IMG/VR virus record: IMGVR_UViG_3300017917_005108
Span: 98,498 to 162,497 of that record
Strand: one strand, 5' to 3'
Source: a virus
Length of the DNA: 64,000 bases
Shown one piece after another: positions 51,791 through 60,180 of this stretch (the first letter of the stretch is position 1; every line of letters begins with the position of its first letter). Made by a program: the position numbers and the translations under genes. The notes under the pieces were generated by a model, which ran no database searches, was not told the DNA's origin, and saw only the letters and a list, made by a program, of their open reading frames with translations.

Positions 51791-52244
51791 CCCAAGGAAA
51801 ATTTACCCACAAATCATTTGAAAGCTCTTGCACATATATATCAGGAATAAAAGCAGTACCGTGTTTTATATACAATGTGCCTGTCTTAACTTTAGCAGCA
51901 TTAAGATTATAATCAAAAAATTTAGCAGCATATTGCAATGTTTTGCCTGTATCTGAAAGATCGTCAAAAATTAAAATATTACTTTTTGAAAAATTATTAC
52001 AAAGATATTCTAGATCAGGTTTATTAAGAAATTTTATTTCTTCTTGTTTATTGTTATCATTATAGCTCTTTAAATGCAAAGGATACACATTAGGTATTTT
52101 TGCTTTATATGAAATAGCAGTACCAGGTACAAGCCCACCCCTTGCTATAGGTACAATTAAGTCAAACGATTCATTTTTAATTTTATTTAAAAATAACGTA
52201 ATATTAAAATTTATAATATCCCAGTTTACATTAAAGAATTCCAT
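51786..52244 (-). CDS. phosphoribosyltransferase-like protein
   Basis: 152 residues. IVPIARGGLVPGTAIS and the PRPP loop ILIFDDLSDTGKTLQYA are type I PRTase motifs. May salvage purines (compare Gpt/Hpt) or modify nucleotides. Promoter is sigma70-like, so early or middle expression. Confidence 0.75.
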   Translation of the reverse strand: MEFFNVNWDIINFNITLFLNKIKNESFDLIVPIARGGLVPGTAISYKAKIPNVYPLHLKSYNDNNKQEEIKFLNKPDLEYLCNNFSKSNILIFDDLSDTGKTLQYAAKFFDYNLNAAKVKTGTLYIKHGTAFIPDIYVQELSNDLWVNFPWE

Positions 52245-52250
52245 ATTCTT

Positions 52251-52278
52251 ATTATAAAATTAAAAATAAGAAATTCAA
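52251..52278 (-). promoter_or_regulatory. sigma70 promoter TTGAAT-16-TATAAT
   Basis: -10 at 52251-52256 ends 6 nt before ATG 52244; -35 at 52273-52278. Confidence 0.5.
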
Positions 52279-52282
52279 CATT

Positions 52283-52290
52283 ATTAAATA
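52283..52290 (+). promoter_or_regulatory. late promoter ATTAAATA
   Basis: Six nt before ATG 52297. Confidence 0.5.
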
Positions 52291-52296
52291 TTTATA

Positions 52297-52533
52297 ATGA
52301 AAGAGAAGAGGCTAATTTCTTCTCGAGAAGATGTAGCTAAATACGTTTTAGATAACTATAGAAGCTTTAAAGTCTGTACTGGCTGTGATTCAATACTAAA
52401 AAAATCAGCTTCTATATGTCCTATATGTAGTACCTATAGGTTTGATAATACTAAAAAAGCTATATTTGATGTTGCTACAAGAATTGCTAGCGGTGAAGAA
52501 CGTAGAACAGTACTTGAATCTGATTTGTATTAA
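52297..52533 (+). CDS. zinc-ribbon protein
   Basis: 78 residues. CTGC (~27-30) and CPIC (~42-45) form a four-Cys zinc ribbon, with a basic N-terminus and an acidic helical tail. Possibly a nucleic-acid or protein-binding regulator. Converges with the 50-residue minus gene by 4 bp. Confidence 0.6.
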   Translation: MKEKRLISSREDVAKYVLDNYRSFKVCTGCDSILKKSASICPICSTYRFDNTKKAIFDVATRIASGEERRTVLESDLY

Positions 52534-52682
52534 TTTTTTTCTAAATCAATCCTTTCATTTAAATGTTGAGAAAAGTAAATAATTTTTTTCATTAGTTCTT
52601 CTTTCTTTATGCCTTTAGTTTTCTTGGCTTCAGTATAGAGATCTAACACAAAGTCTGCAGTAATTTTTTTCTTTTCTCCCAT
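52530..52682 (-). CDS. 50-residue helical protein
   Basis: Starts MGEKKKITADFVLDLYTEAK and ends LNERIDLEKN. A late promoter ends exactly 5 nt before its ATG, which is the main reason to accept this short frame. No homology recognised. Confidence 0.6.
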   Translation of the reverse strand: MGEKKKITADFVLDLYTEAKKTKGIKKEELMKKIIYFSQHLNERIDLEKN

Positions 52683-52687
52683 AATAA

Positions 52688-52695
52688 TATTTATT
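52688..52695 (-). promoter_or_regulatory. late promoter AATAAATA (minus)
   Basis: Five nt before ATG 52682. Confidence 0.65.
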
Positions 52696-52733
52696 ATAGT
52701 TGAAAATTGTTAAAAGTACAATATATAAGTTAT

Positions 52734-52928
52734 ATGGATACAAACTTTATTGAACAAATTGTTGGGGTAGCAAACGGATTAACAGAGGACTATGAAAAGT
52801 TTTTTGTTAAGAATCAGAATGCAGCATCTTCAAGACTACGCAAAGGTCTTAAGGCTATTGCTGATATCTGTAAGGCAGAGAGAAAGCGTATCTCTGAAGT
52901 AAGAAATCAGAGAAAAGCTTCTAAGTAA
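52734..52928 (+). CDS. histone H1/Hc1-like small DNA-binding protein
   Basis: 64 residues from ATG 52734. EDYEKFFVKNQNAASSRLRK with GLKAIADICKAERKRISEVR is a basic helical pattern like chlamydial Hc1 and similar phage proteins. Likely binds DNA, perhaps for packaging or transcription. No typical promoter; TATATAAG is upstream. Confidence 0.6.
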   Translation: MDTNFIEQIVGVANGLTEDYEKFFVKNQNAASSRLRKGLKAIADICKAERKRISEVRNQRKASK

Positions 52929-52942
52929 TTATTGAGCTCCCG

Positions 52943-52950
52943 CTTAAATA
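52943..52950 (+). promoter_or_regulatory. late promoter CTTAAATA
   Basis: Five nt before ATG 52956. Confidence 0.5.
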
Positions 52951-52955
52951 TTTTT

Positions 52956-53198
52956 ATGAAAGACTGCGCATGGCTGCGCGCGTTCCTATACTTTGCAATT
53001 GCAGCTATTCCAGCTCTCATAACTGATTTAAGCGGATATAAATCATACCACGATATATCTCCTATAGCCCTAACAATAATAATTGCTAATATGTTATTGC
53101 AGGGGTTTATAGCTGTTAGAGCATTTATTGATCAATCAATTAGCCGTACTCAAAAAGAAAAGAAAGATAAAAAGTCTGATTTATTATTTGAGGGTTAA
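52956..53198 (+). CDS. holin candidate, two membrane helices
   Basis: 80 residues from ATG 52956 (a TTG further up is in frame but lies upstream of the promoter). Two hydrophobic helices, AFLYFAIAAIPALIT and ISPIALTIIIANMLLQGFIA, then a charged tail QKEKKDKKSD. Size and topology fit class II holins, which release endolysin. Lies with the lytic enzymes. Confidence 0.6.
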   Translation: MKDCAWLRAFLYFAIAAIPALITDLSGYKSYHDISPIALTIIIANMLLQGFIAVRAFIDQSISRTQKEKKDKKSDLLFEG

Positions 53199-53203
53199 TT
53201 TTT

Positions 53204-53623
53204 TTACTTAACTAAATCTTTTGCTTTATCCCAAATAGAATCTGGTTCCTTACCATCTTTACGCCAGCTATTCAAAATTGCATAATAAACTAAATGCTGT
53301 TGATCTATAATATAAAGCTTACTACCTTTTTTGTCTGTATATTCTTCTATACCCGAATTCACATCTAAATCTACACCCTTATACGTTTTAAAACGAATTT
53401 TATAAGTTTTAATTAGTGTATTATAACGAAGTAAGCCGAACGGGGTTATAATGCCTCTACCATCATCTAGAAACCCAATAAATCCAGAGTTTTGAACATC
53501 ATAACCTGAAGGAGTAGAAGCATCGTACGATGCAATTTCATCTTTTACTTTATCAGGTGTAACTGTAGAACACCCTACTAGTAATATACTACTCAGCGAG
53601 AGAATCGCGAATTTTTTTAGCAT
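53204..53623 (-). CDS. lipoprotein, o-spanin-like or lysis-associated
   Basis: 139 residues. Signal and lipobox: LSLSSILLVGC with Cys ~18. The body is alpha/beta (VYYAILNSWRKDG) with no Pro-rich tail. Shine-Dalgarno AAGGAG 4 nt upstream. Its start overlaps the preceding short gene by 35 bp, an arrangement like spanin pairs. Outer-membrane attachment implies a Gram-negative host. Confidence 0.6.
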   Translation of the reverse strand: MLKKFAILSLSSILLVGCSTVTPDKVKDEIASYDASTPSGYDVQNSGFIGFLDDGRGIITPFGLLRYNTLIKTYKIRFKTYKGVDLDVNSGIEEYTDKKGSKLYIIDQQHLVYYAILNSWRKDGKEPDSIWDKAKDLVK

Positions 53624-53786
53624 CTTTCTCCTTTATGGCTTTTTCTATTTCACTCTCAAAATTAGCTTCTTTTTGTTGCTGCTGACGATCTTTCATTTCT
53701 TTTGTATTTTTAGCTCCAAACACATTATTAATAGCCTGAAATATTCCAGAAATGGCTCCAATAATAGCTTCTGCTATGCCAGGCAT
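53589..53786 (-). CDS. small amphipathic protein, possible i-spanin or lysis regulator
   Basis: 65 residues: hydrophobic AIIGAISGIFQAINNVFG then a long charged helix (KEMKDRQQQQKEANFESEIE). Nested between two lipoprotein genes and overlapping the lower one by 35 bp. Membrane-plus-coil layout could fit an inner-membrane spanin, though the hydrophobic stretch is short. Confidence 0.5.
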   Translation of the reverse strand: MPGIAEAIIGAISGIFQAINNVFGAKNTKEMKDRQQQQKEANFESEIEKAIKEKDAKKIRDSLAE

Positions 53787-54250
53787 TAGTCTACGTACTC
53801 TTCTGTGGCTGTTTTACAGCCTTTAGCAATTGCGTTGAGAACATCAATTCCAAGCTTAGCATCACCGTCAAGCCTTGCAAATTGTGCAGCATAGATATCC
53901 TTTAGAGCTGCAACATACTTTGACCAATGAGTCTTTTCAGCAGGTAAATAATCTGTGAGAGCTTTTTGTAGTTGATCAGGTGTGGGTGTGGATCCGCGTG
54001 TTAAACTCTCAACTATAGTAGCTACATTATTAATCATCTTTGCTTTCTCTGCTCTATCTTCTGGTGATAGGGCTTGCTCTAAGACAACAGTACATGCAAG
54101 TGTTACTGCTGGTGCAATGTAAGGAAGAGCATTCTCTACCGCTTGCTTAGGCGTAGTACCACCTACATCTGATCCACCATTGCCACTATTATTGGTAGCA
54201 CATCCGACTAGTAAGAACGGAACTAAAATTAAAGGTAAGATATTCTTCAT
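53786..54250 (-). CDS. lipoprotein of lysis region
   Basis: 154 residues. LPLILVPFLLVGC lipobox, Gly/Ser/Asn linker, then a helical domain (PYIAPAVTLACTVVLEQALS, HWSKYVAALKDIYAAQFARL). Unknown family. One-base overlap with the next gene. Confidence 0.6.
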   Translation of the reverse strand: MKNILPLILVPFLLVGCATNNSGNGGSDVGGTTPKQAVENALPYIAPAVTLACTVVLEQALSPEDRAEKAKMINNVATIVESLTRGSTPTPDQLQKALTDYLPAEKTHWSKYVAALKDIYAAQFARLDGDAKLGIDVLNAIAKGCKTATEEYVD

Positions 54251-54255
54251 AAAAT

Positions 54256-54263
54256 TATTTAAT
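54256..54263 (-). promoter_or_regulatory. late promoter ATTAAATA (minus)
   Basis: Five nt before ATG 54250; overlaps the stop of the ATP-grasp gene. Confidence 0.55.
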
Positions 54264-55081
54264 CAATAGAAAATTTTATCAATAACATCTTTAAAAGTAT
54301 GTCCGCAGAGTTTAGCTGCCTTAACAAGCGTTCCATCCTCTCCTAAATAACAATTTAAATTAATATCAAATACATATATTTTATTATTTTTTATTCTATA
54401 ATCTATTCTATAATAACTTTTTATATTAAATTTTTTCTTTATTAATTTAGCAATTTTATAAATTTTTTTATCTTTACTAATTTGTAAGTTTTCTTGTTTA
54501 TGCTTTCTCCACTTAAAATTATAGTCACAAATTCTATTTTTACTGATTTCTTTTTTTACAGAAACAGAAAACAGCCCGGGTACTTCACAATAACTGAATT
54601 CATCACCATCAATAAATTCTTCTAAATAACAATCTTTTTTTATAGTGCTTGGATACTTACATAAAATATTCTTCATAGTAATCTCTTCACTTCCATGTTT
54701 ACATGCAGATTTTAAAATAACAGGAGTTGGCATATCTTTACAAAAAAAACTATTTTTTGGTAAAAAATTTAACTTATATAATCTTTCTATCCACCTTTGC
54801 TTATTAACAAAAAAATATAATATTTTAGATGATGCTCCAGTAAATGTAAATTTATTTTTTTCTAAAAATAAAACTGATTCTAAAAAACCTGATCCTGTAT
54901 TTTCATTATTATCACATAAATTAAATATTTTTTTATAATCTTTTTTTAAATCACACTCAATATTACATATCGGTATTTCTATACCCTTTATAATTGCTGC
55001 TATTTTTTTAGCTAAGGCTTTATTTGATTTAAATTCTTCTTTTTTAAGACTTTTGTTAGCTGAATATATTACTGCGTACAC
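54263..55081 (-). CDS. ATP-grasp ligase, D-Ala-D-Ala ligase-like
   Basis: 272 residues, GTG start. FTGASSKILYFFVNKQRW (substrate-binding loop), PVILKSACKHGSEEI (ATP-grasp Lys and Gly loop), CYLEEFIDGDEFSY and the metal-ligand segment YRIDYRIKNN...VFDINLNCYLG follow the DdlB order. Lys-rich and shorter than Ddl (about 306). May ligate amino acids or peptides; wall-related role suggested by the lysis genes. Confidence 0.65.
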   Translation of the reverse strand: MYAVIYSANKSLKKEEFKSNKALAKKIAAIIKGIEIPICNIECDLKKDYKKIFNLCDNNENTGSGFLESVLFLEKNKFTFTGASSKILYFFVNKQRWIERLYKLNFLPKNSFFCKDMPTPVILKSACKHGSEEITMKNILCKYPSTIKKDCYLEEFIDGDEFSYCEVPGLFSVSVKKEISKNRICDYNFKWRKHKQENLQISKDKKIYKIAKLIKKKFNIKSYYRIDYRIKNNKIYVFDINLNCYLGEDGTLVKAAKLCGHTFKDVIDKIFY

Positions 55082-55087
55082 ATAAAA

Positions 55088-55095
55088 TATTTAAT
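55088..55095 (-). promoter_or_regulatory. late promoter ATTAAATA (minus)
   Basis: Six nt before GTG 55081. Confidence 0.5.
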
Positions 55096-55101
55096 ATATT
55101 T

Positions 55102-55515
55102 TTAAATAAAATAAAACGCAATCTTATCGCCTTCATAAACAATATCAAACGCTCTGAACGAAAATTTATCTTCTATAATTTTTTTTGAAAACTCTTCAAA
55201 AGCTTTATCATTTTTATCTATTCTAAATACTTTACCTGATACGTTTTCAAATATATAAGGTTTTACTAATAGCATTAAATCTATATTTGAATGATTTTTA
55301 TGCCAATTTTCTATATATAAAAATACATCATTTCTATTTTTTTCTATAAAATCAATAATTCTATATTTGCAAGAGCAATTAGGATTAACCTTAAACGACT
55401 CTACATCAGCATGTGTTTGTAGAAAAGTATTCTGAAAATTACTTCTAAAATCATCAAAAGTTGTTATAAGAGTTAGAACTAAAGTAGGAAGATGCTTGTA
55501 ATCCTTATCTAGCAT
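55102..55515 (-). CDS. hypothetical protein
   Basis: 137 residues from ATG 55515. VNPNCSCKYRIIDFI carries a Cys-x-Cys, with flanking alpha/beta (DVFLYIENWHKNH, KVFRIDKNDKAFEEF). Not recognised; sits before the ATP-grasp gene on the same strand. Confidence 0.45.
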   Translation of the reverse strand: MLDKDYKHLPTLVLTLITTFDDFRSNFQNTFLQTHADVESFKVNPNCSCKYRIIDFIEKNRNDVFLYIENWHKNHSNIDLMLLVKPYIFENVSGKVFRIDKNDKAFEEFSKKIIEDKFSFRAFDIVYEGDKIAFYFI

Positions 55516-55549
55516 ATGATATATTATTAAAAAAACCAGTTTTATCAAT

Positions 55550-55557
55550 ATTAAATA
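55550..55557 (+). promoter_or_regulatory. late promoter ATTAAATA
   Basis: Five nt before GTG 55563. Confidence 0.5.
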
Positions 55558-55562
55558 ATATT

Positions 55563-55841
55563 GTGCCTAATATACCTAATATCAATGATATTAATAGGGC
55601 AAAAAGAATAGCTGTTGATGCTTTATTAAGAAGAAGAAATATTTATACAGGCAGCGGTGCTATAAAATTTCCAACTCCTACACCCACTCTAACACCAACA
55701 CCTACTCCAACACCTACTCCAACACCTACACCACCAGCTCCTCCTTCTAACGAAGATCTCACATTTAATAGTAACACAAGTTTTGGCTTGAGTGCTGTTA
55801 GTAACATTTTAAATTTTGACTTTTTTAATATAACATCATGA
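55563..55841 (+). CDS. virion-type protein with Pro-Thr repeat
   Basis: 92 residues. N-terminus MPNIPNINDINRAKR, then a run of about ten Pro-Thr pairs (residues ~38-58) forming an extended linker, then a short C-terminal region. The same N-terminal motif recurs at 60272. Followed by overlapping structural genes, so it is probably the anchor of a fibre or appendage. Confidence 0.55.
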   Translation: MPNIPNINDINRAKRIAVDALLRRRNIYTGSGAIKFPTPTPTLTPTPTPTPTPTPTPPAPPSNEDLTFNSNTSFGLSAVSNILNFDFFNITS

Positions 55842-56620
55842 GAAGAAATATTACAGCAAGTATAGATGAAAAACCATTAAAAGTTTATAATCATTCTGTA
55901 CAAAGATCTATAGATAGTTTTTGGATTAACAATACACAGAAACCTTCAATAATACTTGCTAGTGGTATATATAGATTTTATCAAACAGATCCAACAAATT
56001 ATTACGGAACTCCTAGCCCTTTTATAATTGGTACTCTACCTGAAACACAAGCTGTAGACAATAGTTATATAAAATACTTTTTAAATGGCCAACAAGTAAA
56101 TGCTACAAACTATATAAACAATTTTACACCTTGCTTAACAAGCTATTTTGGAAATCCACAATTAGGAAATTATGTAGAAATAACATGCACTTACACAAAT
56201 CCTGTTACTAGTTATTTTTATTATAATGCAAACCAAGTAGGATATGGCAATAATTTAAAATACCTACCAACAGATAATTGTAATATATTTGTATGCTTAA
56301 GCACAACTACAAGCTTAGAATTATTTGCAGGTCAACATTCAATTTATATTCCTATAAAACTCGCTTATGTGGGTCTTCCTGCTGATAATACCTATTACGA
56401 TTATTATAGTGGCGACGGGTCAATTTATAGAAATTTAACCGCTTTTAATATGCATGTAATGAATACAGAAGCAAAGACAGTCACAGCCTATACTCTTTCA
56501 GCATTTGAAACTTTACTCACACAAACTGAATCTACTAGTAGCATATACGCTATAAGACCGTTAGGTTTTGTGCCTTCACTTTGTGCAACAGTAATTGAAA
56601 CAATAAAAATAAAATATTAA
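55838..56620 (+). CDS. putative tail/appendage protein
   Basis: 260 residues, Tyr/Asn/Thr-rich with strands (YVEITCTYTNPVTSYFYYN, LFAGQHSIYIPIKLAYVG). ATGA overlap with the Pro-Thr gene. No family recognised. Confidence 0.5.
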   Translation: MRRNITASIDEKPLKVYNHSVQRSIDSFWINNTQKPSIILASGIYRFYQTDPTNYYGTPSPFIIGTLPETQAVDNSYIKYFLNGQQVNATNYINNFTPCLTSYFGNPQLGNYVEITCTYTNPVTSYFYYNANQVGYGNNLKYLPTDNCNIFVCLSTTTSLELFAGQHSIYIPIKLAYVGLPADNTYYDYYSGDGSIYRNLTAFNMHVMNTEAKTVTAYTLSAFETLLTQTESTSSIYAIRPLGFVPSLCATVIETIKIKY

Positions 56621-56621
56621 T

Positions 56622-58163
56622 ATGCCAACACCTCCTACAGAAACATTAGTAGAAAAGATTAAAAAATCTCAAGATACACAAGCAGAGTTATTAAAACAAA
56701 TTCCTGGTTATTATGATGATCCAGCAAACACAAAAACACCCACTGGTACTATTATAATACAGCCTGGTAGTAGTACTATACCTATTGTTCCACCTGTAAC
56801 AAATAGCCCCGGTACTGGCGGTACACCTGCAATTCCTGGAACGCAACCTTCGCCTGTACCAGCAGCACCGCAATACGGTATAGGCAATCTTATACTTGAC
56901 ATTAGCAATGCTATTTCAAATTTTTACAATAATTCAAAATATATTTTAGCTATGTGGGGTGTGCTGCCACCTGGAGTTTATGAGTTTGATGGTAAAAGGT
57001 ACAAAGTAGGAGAAGGCACAAAAAAACAAACATATAAAGAAGCAAAACCACCTGCCCAAGGTCAAACACCGGGAGCAACAGACCCTTATGCAATGAATTA
57101 CGATCCTGCTGCTACAGTTTCAGATGCATCGGAAGAATATCCTTTTACTGGAAGCCCGGGGCCTTTTGATTCTAGAAACTCCTACTCAGGTTCAGGATAC
57201 GCTGGCTATAATGGAAATTTTTATTCACCAAACGTTGCATTATATGCATACCCTAATTCAACAGATATCGTAGGTGTTCCTTATTATCCTTATCAGCAGA
57301 TCAATGCGCAAGTTATGTGGGTAGGTGATGGAGGTATATTTGGTCAAAATAATGCCTACTATGAGTTAGATGATGGAACTACACAACAAAGAAGAAAAGG
57401 TATAATAGATGATTTTTTAAAAGCAGCACAATATAAGTTTTTTCCTCCTACACACATATTTCAAGAAAGACAGAACGAACCTATAGGGTTTGTAGGTAAC
57501 AGTAATATGATAGAAGATTATTTAAATGGATCTCTTCCAGACAATATTACCTATGCAATTCCATCATTTAATTTTGGCGCCAATGCTGCTCCTTATAGAA
57601 AACTAGAACTAAGAGTTAATTCTCCTTATGGTGGAACTAATTTTTATGTTATTAATCCTAATAATGGTACTTGGAGACCGGCAGAACCTACTAATTGGTA
57701 TACTGCTCTTACAGGTCAATTGGCAATAAACTTGAGAGGGTGTAACCAACAAGATAAAGTATCTACAAATCCATATATTAAGCAGATATTTGCATTCTCT
57801 GATTCTTCTCCAATGACAGGATATAATATTCATCTAGATGGTGTACTACTAACAAATAGTAGAGAAATAACAGCTACATATGATGATTCAGGTACAAACA
57901 AAATAACAATATTTGATCTAAATTGCATTAGTAGGCACAACCCAGTTTGCTTCAGGACTAGAGTAAATACTTTAAGTAGCTATCCAGGAATACCGCCAAT
58001 AGCTAGCTTTATTTTTAATAATAATATTGATCAAGGAAAACATAATACTTTTATTATCATGCAACATAATGCTATAAAATCTTTAAATATACCTAGACCT
58101 TTTTATATAGAATATTGCAACGCATACTTTCCAGCATTTTCAGGAAGGATACACATAAGATGA
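56622..58163 (+). CDS. large appendage/adhesin-like protein
   Basis: 513 residues: helix, Pro/Thr/Gly linker (residues ~35-85), one hydrophobic helix near 90-115 and a Tyr/Asn/Gly-rich body (SRNSYSGSGYAGYNGNFYSP). Probably a receptor-binding or baseplate protein. Overlaps the next gene by 4 bp. Confidence 0.5.
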   Translation: MPTPPTETLVEKIKKSQDTQAELLKQIPGYYDDPANTKTPTGTIIIQPGSSTIPIVPPVTNSPGTGGTPAIPGTQPSPVPAAPQYGIGNLILDISNAISNFYNNSKYILAMWGVLPPGVYEFDGKRYKVGEGTKKQTYKEAKPPAQGQTPGATDPYAMNYDPAATVSDASEEYPFTGSPGPFDSRNSYSGSGYAGYNGNFYSPNVALYAYPNSTDIVGVPYYPYQQINAQVMWVGDGGIFGQNNAYYELDDGTTQQRRKGIIDDFLKAAQYKFFPPTHIFQERQNEPIGFVGNSNMIEDYLNGSLPDNITYAIPSFNFGANAAPYRKLELRVNSPYGGTNFYVINPNNGTWRPAEPTNWYTALTGQLAINLRGCNQQDKVSTNPYIKQIFAFSDSSPMTGYNIHLDGVLLTNSREITATYDDSGTNKITIFDLNCISRHNPVCFRTRVNTLSSYPGIPPIASFIFNNNIDQGKHNTFIIMQHNAIKSLNIPRPFYIEYCNAYFPAFSGRIHIR

Positions 58164-58873
58164 TTTTATCAAACAGCCATCAACCATTTCTCTTTAAACA
58201 CAATAATCAAATGCATTTAATTTATTGTGAAAAAAATAATACATTAATAATAAATCAAATGCCAATTATTATATGGAGTATATTTGTATTAAATCTTGAA
58301 ACAAATACCAAAAAAAGAATTTTTAATATAGAAAATAGAATAGAATGTAACCCAAGTGTACGGTATGAAAACAATTCTATTATTTTAAATTATATTGCTA
58401 GTAATATTATTGAAGAAAAAATAGAAAGTATAGATTATTTTCTATATCGCACTATATTAGATAATGATTTTAATATAATAAGAGAAGAGCAACAACTAAT
58501 AAAAACATTTTCTGGTTTTGAAACTTTAACAGATATATATTATTTTTCTCTAAGAGGTGGATATGAATATATCAATATTCAGAATAAAGATACAAATAAT
58601 GAAAACATTCTCAATATTTCATCTATCACCAATGGGCTTGCAAGAATTATTCCTATTTTTAATTCCAATAATTTTATCGTTACAGATCCCTACACACAGA
58701 GAAGCTTTTATATACAAGATAATTTCACCAATGACCCACCTCAAATTAAAAACAACCAACACCAAAGCATTTATAAATGTAGTATACTAGATAATACAAT
58801 ATCTTATGCAGTTAAGAAACAGGATTTAGAAAATAGAGATATAATAATAGAAGAAGGTTATTATATAGAATAA
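58160..58873 (+). CDS. hypothetical appendage-associated protein
   Basis: 237 residues from ATG 58160. Repeated beta-hairpin style segments (PFLFKHNNQMHLIYCEKNNT, FSLRGGYEYINIQN) suggest a beta-propeller-like or lectin-like fold. Last gene of the 55.5-58.9 kb operon. Confidence 0.45.
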   Translation: MILSNSHQPFLFKHNNQMHLIYCEKNNTLIINQMPIIIWSIFVLNLETNTKKRIFNIENRIECNPSVRYENNSIILNYIASNIIEEKIESIDYFLYRTILDNDFNIIREEQQLIKTFSGFETLTDIYYFSLRGGYEYINIQNKDTNNENILNISSITNGLARIIPIFNSNNFIVTDPYTQRSFYIQDNFTNDPPQIKNNQHQSIYKCSILDNTISYAVKKQDLENRDIIIEEGYYIE

Positions 58874-58886
58874 TTAAACAATTAAA

Positions 58887-59483
58887 TTAATCTTCACTAG
58901 GAGAGAAAGGCATCTCCTGAGGTATAATAAAATTTTTCTTAGGAGTAACGGTATGGTCTGTGGCAATGTGACCTGGAAGAGTAGCACCACCAGATGTATT
59001 AATGGTATAATTTGAGTAAGGTGATTTAACTGTACTTTGAGTTAATCTAATACCTGTTAGTAAGGGATCTCTTTTAAGAAGAGTAGGCTTTTCATAATCT
59101 GTGTTATCTGTGGTAACTGTTTTCTTATAAGGTGTAGCTGTACTAGATTGATATGAATTATATCTCTCATTGATATAATTTTCCTGTCTTTGTAATGCTT
59201 CTTTTTGCATTCTTTCTTGTCTATCAGCTGCTACTGCAGATTGAATCAGCCCCCCTACTAATCCAATAATAGGACCTATGGGTATACCTCCCCCTCTTTG
59301 CATAGGAACACCTTGATTGGGAATATACCCCTGTTGTACCGGTACCATACCCATAGGCATATAGCCTTGTTGTACACCATTTACTGGGTAGACTTGTCTG
59401 GGGCTATTAACAGATCCAAAGGTAAAGGTACTCTGGGCTTGTAGAGTAACAGGAAGTAGAAAGAGAATGAATAGCTTTTTCAA
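58887..59483 (-). CDS. secreted protein with SPYSxYT repeat motif
   Basis: 198 residues. Signal peptide KKLFILFLLPVTLQAQS (cut after AQ or AQS). Gln/Gly/Pro-rich repeats (VQQGYMPMGMVPVQQGYIPN), a hydrophobic Gly-rich segment GGIPIGPIIGLVGGLIQSAV and a tail with STVKSPYSNYTINTS. Shares signal peptide, glycine-rich segment and SPYSxxT motif with its upstream neighbour; overlap 4 bp. Confidence 0.55.
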   Translation of the reverse strand: MKKLFILFLLPVTLQAQSTFTFGSVNSPRQVYPVNGVQQGYMPMGMVPVQQGYIPNQGVPMQRGGGIPIGPIIGLVGGLIQSAVAADRQERMQKEALQRQENYINERYNSYQSSTATPYKKTVTTDNTDYEKPTLLKRDPLLTGIRLTQSTVKSPYSNYTINTSGGATLPGHIATDHTVTPKKNFIIPQEMPFSPSED

Positions 59484-59914
59484 CGGGGTATACGGAATAG
59501 CTTACCTTCAAAAGGATCATTAACAATAGAACCAGGCTTATACTCAGAGGTAGAAACAGTAAACTCTGAGTAAGGAGATTGAAATGTAGTTTTACTAAGA
59601 GGAATAGCTAGAGGCACATTCTTTTTATCTACTACAGGTCTATAGGCTTGACTCTGTTGTTGTTCCTGTTGATGTGCAATATTATCTCCAGACATATAAT
59701 TGGCTAAAAGACCACCTGCTGCCATTCCAGCCAATGCACCAATCCACTGTGCATCTGGACCATTACTAATAGCTGGTGCTAACATATATCCCAATCCTGC
59801 CCCTGCCACCGATCCATACAATGTTTGAGTCGGTTGACCAGTATAAGGTTCCCACCCCAATTGTGCAAATGAAATAGAACTACTTACAAGTAATAGTGTT
59901 ATCAGCTTCTTCAT
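59480..59914 (-). CDS. secreted glycine-zipper-like protein, paralogue of the downstream gene
   Basis: 144 residues. Signal peptide KKLITLLLVSSSISFAQ. Glycine zipper segments GSVAGAGLGYMLAP and ALAGMAAGGLLANYMSG suggest membrane insertion, then TFQSPYSEFTVSTSE. Possible periplasmic or outer-membrane effector; function unknown. Confidence 0.55.
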   Translation of the reverse strand: MKKLITLLLVSSSISFAQLGWEPYTGQPTQTLYGSVAGAGLGYMLAPAISNGPDAQWIGALAGMAAGGLLANYMSGDNIAHQQEQQQSQAYRPVVDKKNVPLAIPLSKTTFQSPYSEFTVSTSEYKPGSIVNDPFEGKLFRIPR

Positions 59915-60057
59915 ATGTATATGTTAAGTGAACTAAGATAGAGGTCAAGCTCTTTTTTTATTTGGAAACCCCCGGGCCCGCTACCCTTTAGAGCGGCGCA
60001 GCCGCTTTGGCACAGCTCCCCCTATAATTTTAAACCAGATCATATATAATGCTTTCA
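59915..60057. other. GC-rich divergent spacer
   Basis: Holds a GGGCCC-type palindromic patch and a short hairpin AGCGGC-GCA-GCCGCT (59992-60006) followed by only three T. TATATAAT (60043-60050) may serve the plus-strand genes. Composition is unlike the AT-rich flanks. Confidence 0.35.
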
Positions 60058-60180
60058 ATGAAACACCGTAAATTTGTATCTGGTACACCTAAGAAGACAG
60101 TAGCTTCTGCTTCTTTTGCTAAGTATCTAAGAGAATCCTGTGGTATTAATGCTAGAAAGAAACCAGTGAGAAAGAAATGA
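60058..60180 (+). CDS. 40-residue basic peptide gene
   Basis: MKHRKFVSGTPKKTVASASF and a basic tail KKPVRKK. ATG 60049 is an in-frame alternative. Overlaps the next short frame (ATGA), supporting translation. Confidence 0.4.
   Translation: MKHRKFVSGTPKKTVASASFAKYLRESCGINARKKPVRKK

Noticed and set aside
55669-55735. Repeated CCTACTCCAACA-type units as a CRISPR or DNA repeat
   Set aside because: The repeats are 6-bp Pro-Thr codon pairs inside a protein linker, without spacers.
56691-56908. Minus-strand open frames inside the large appendage gene
   Set aside because: They are antisense to a long well-formed plus gene, are built from its Pro/Thr/Gly codons read backwards, and lack promoters.
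59992-60008. GC-rich hairpin AGCGGC/GCCGCT as a terminator
   Set aside because: Followed by only three T residues and lying in a divergent spacer where no terminator is needed; left as an unexplained structure.
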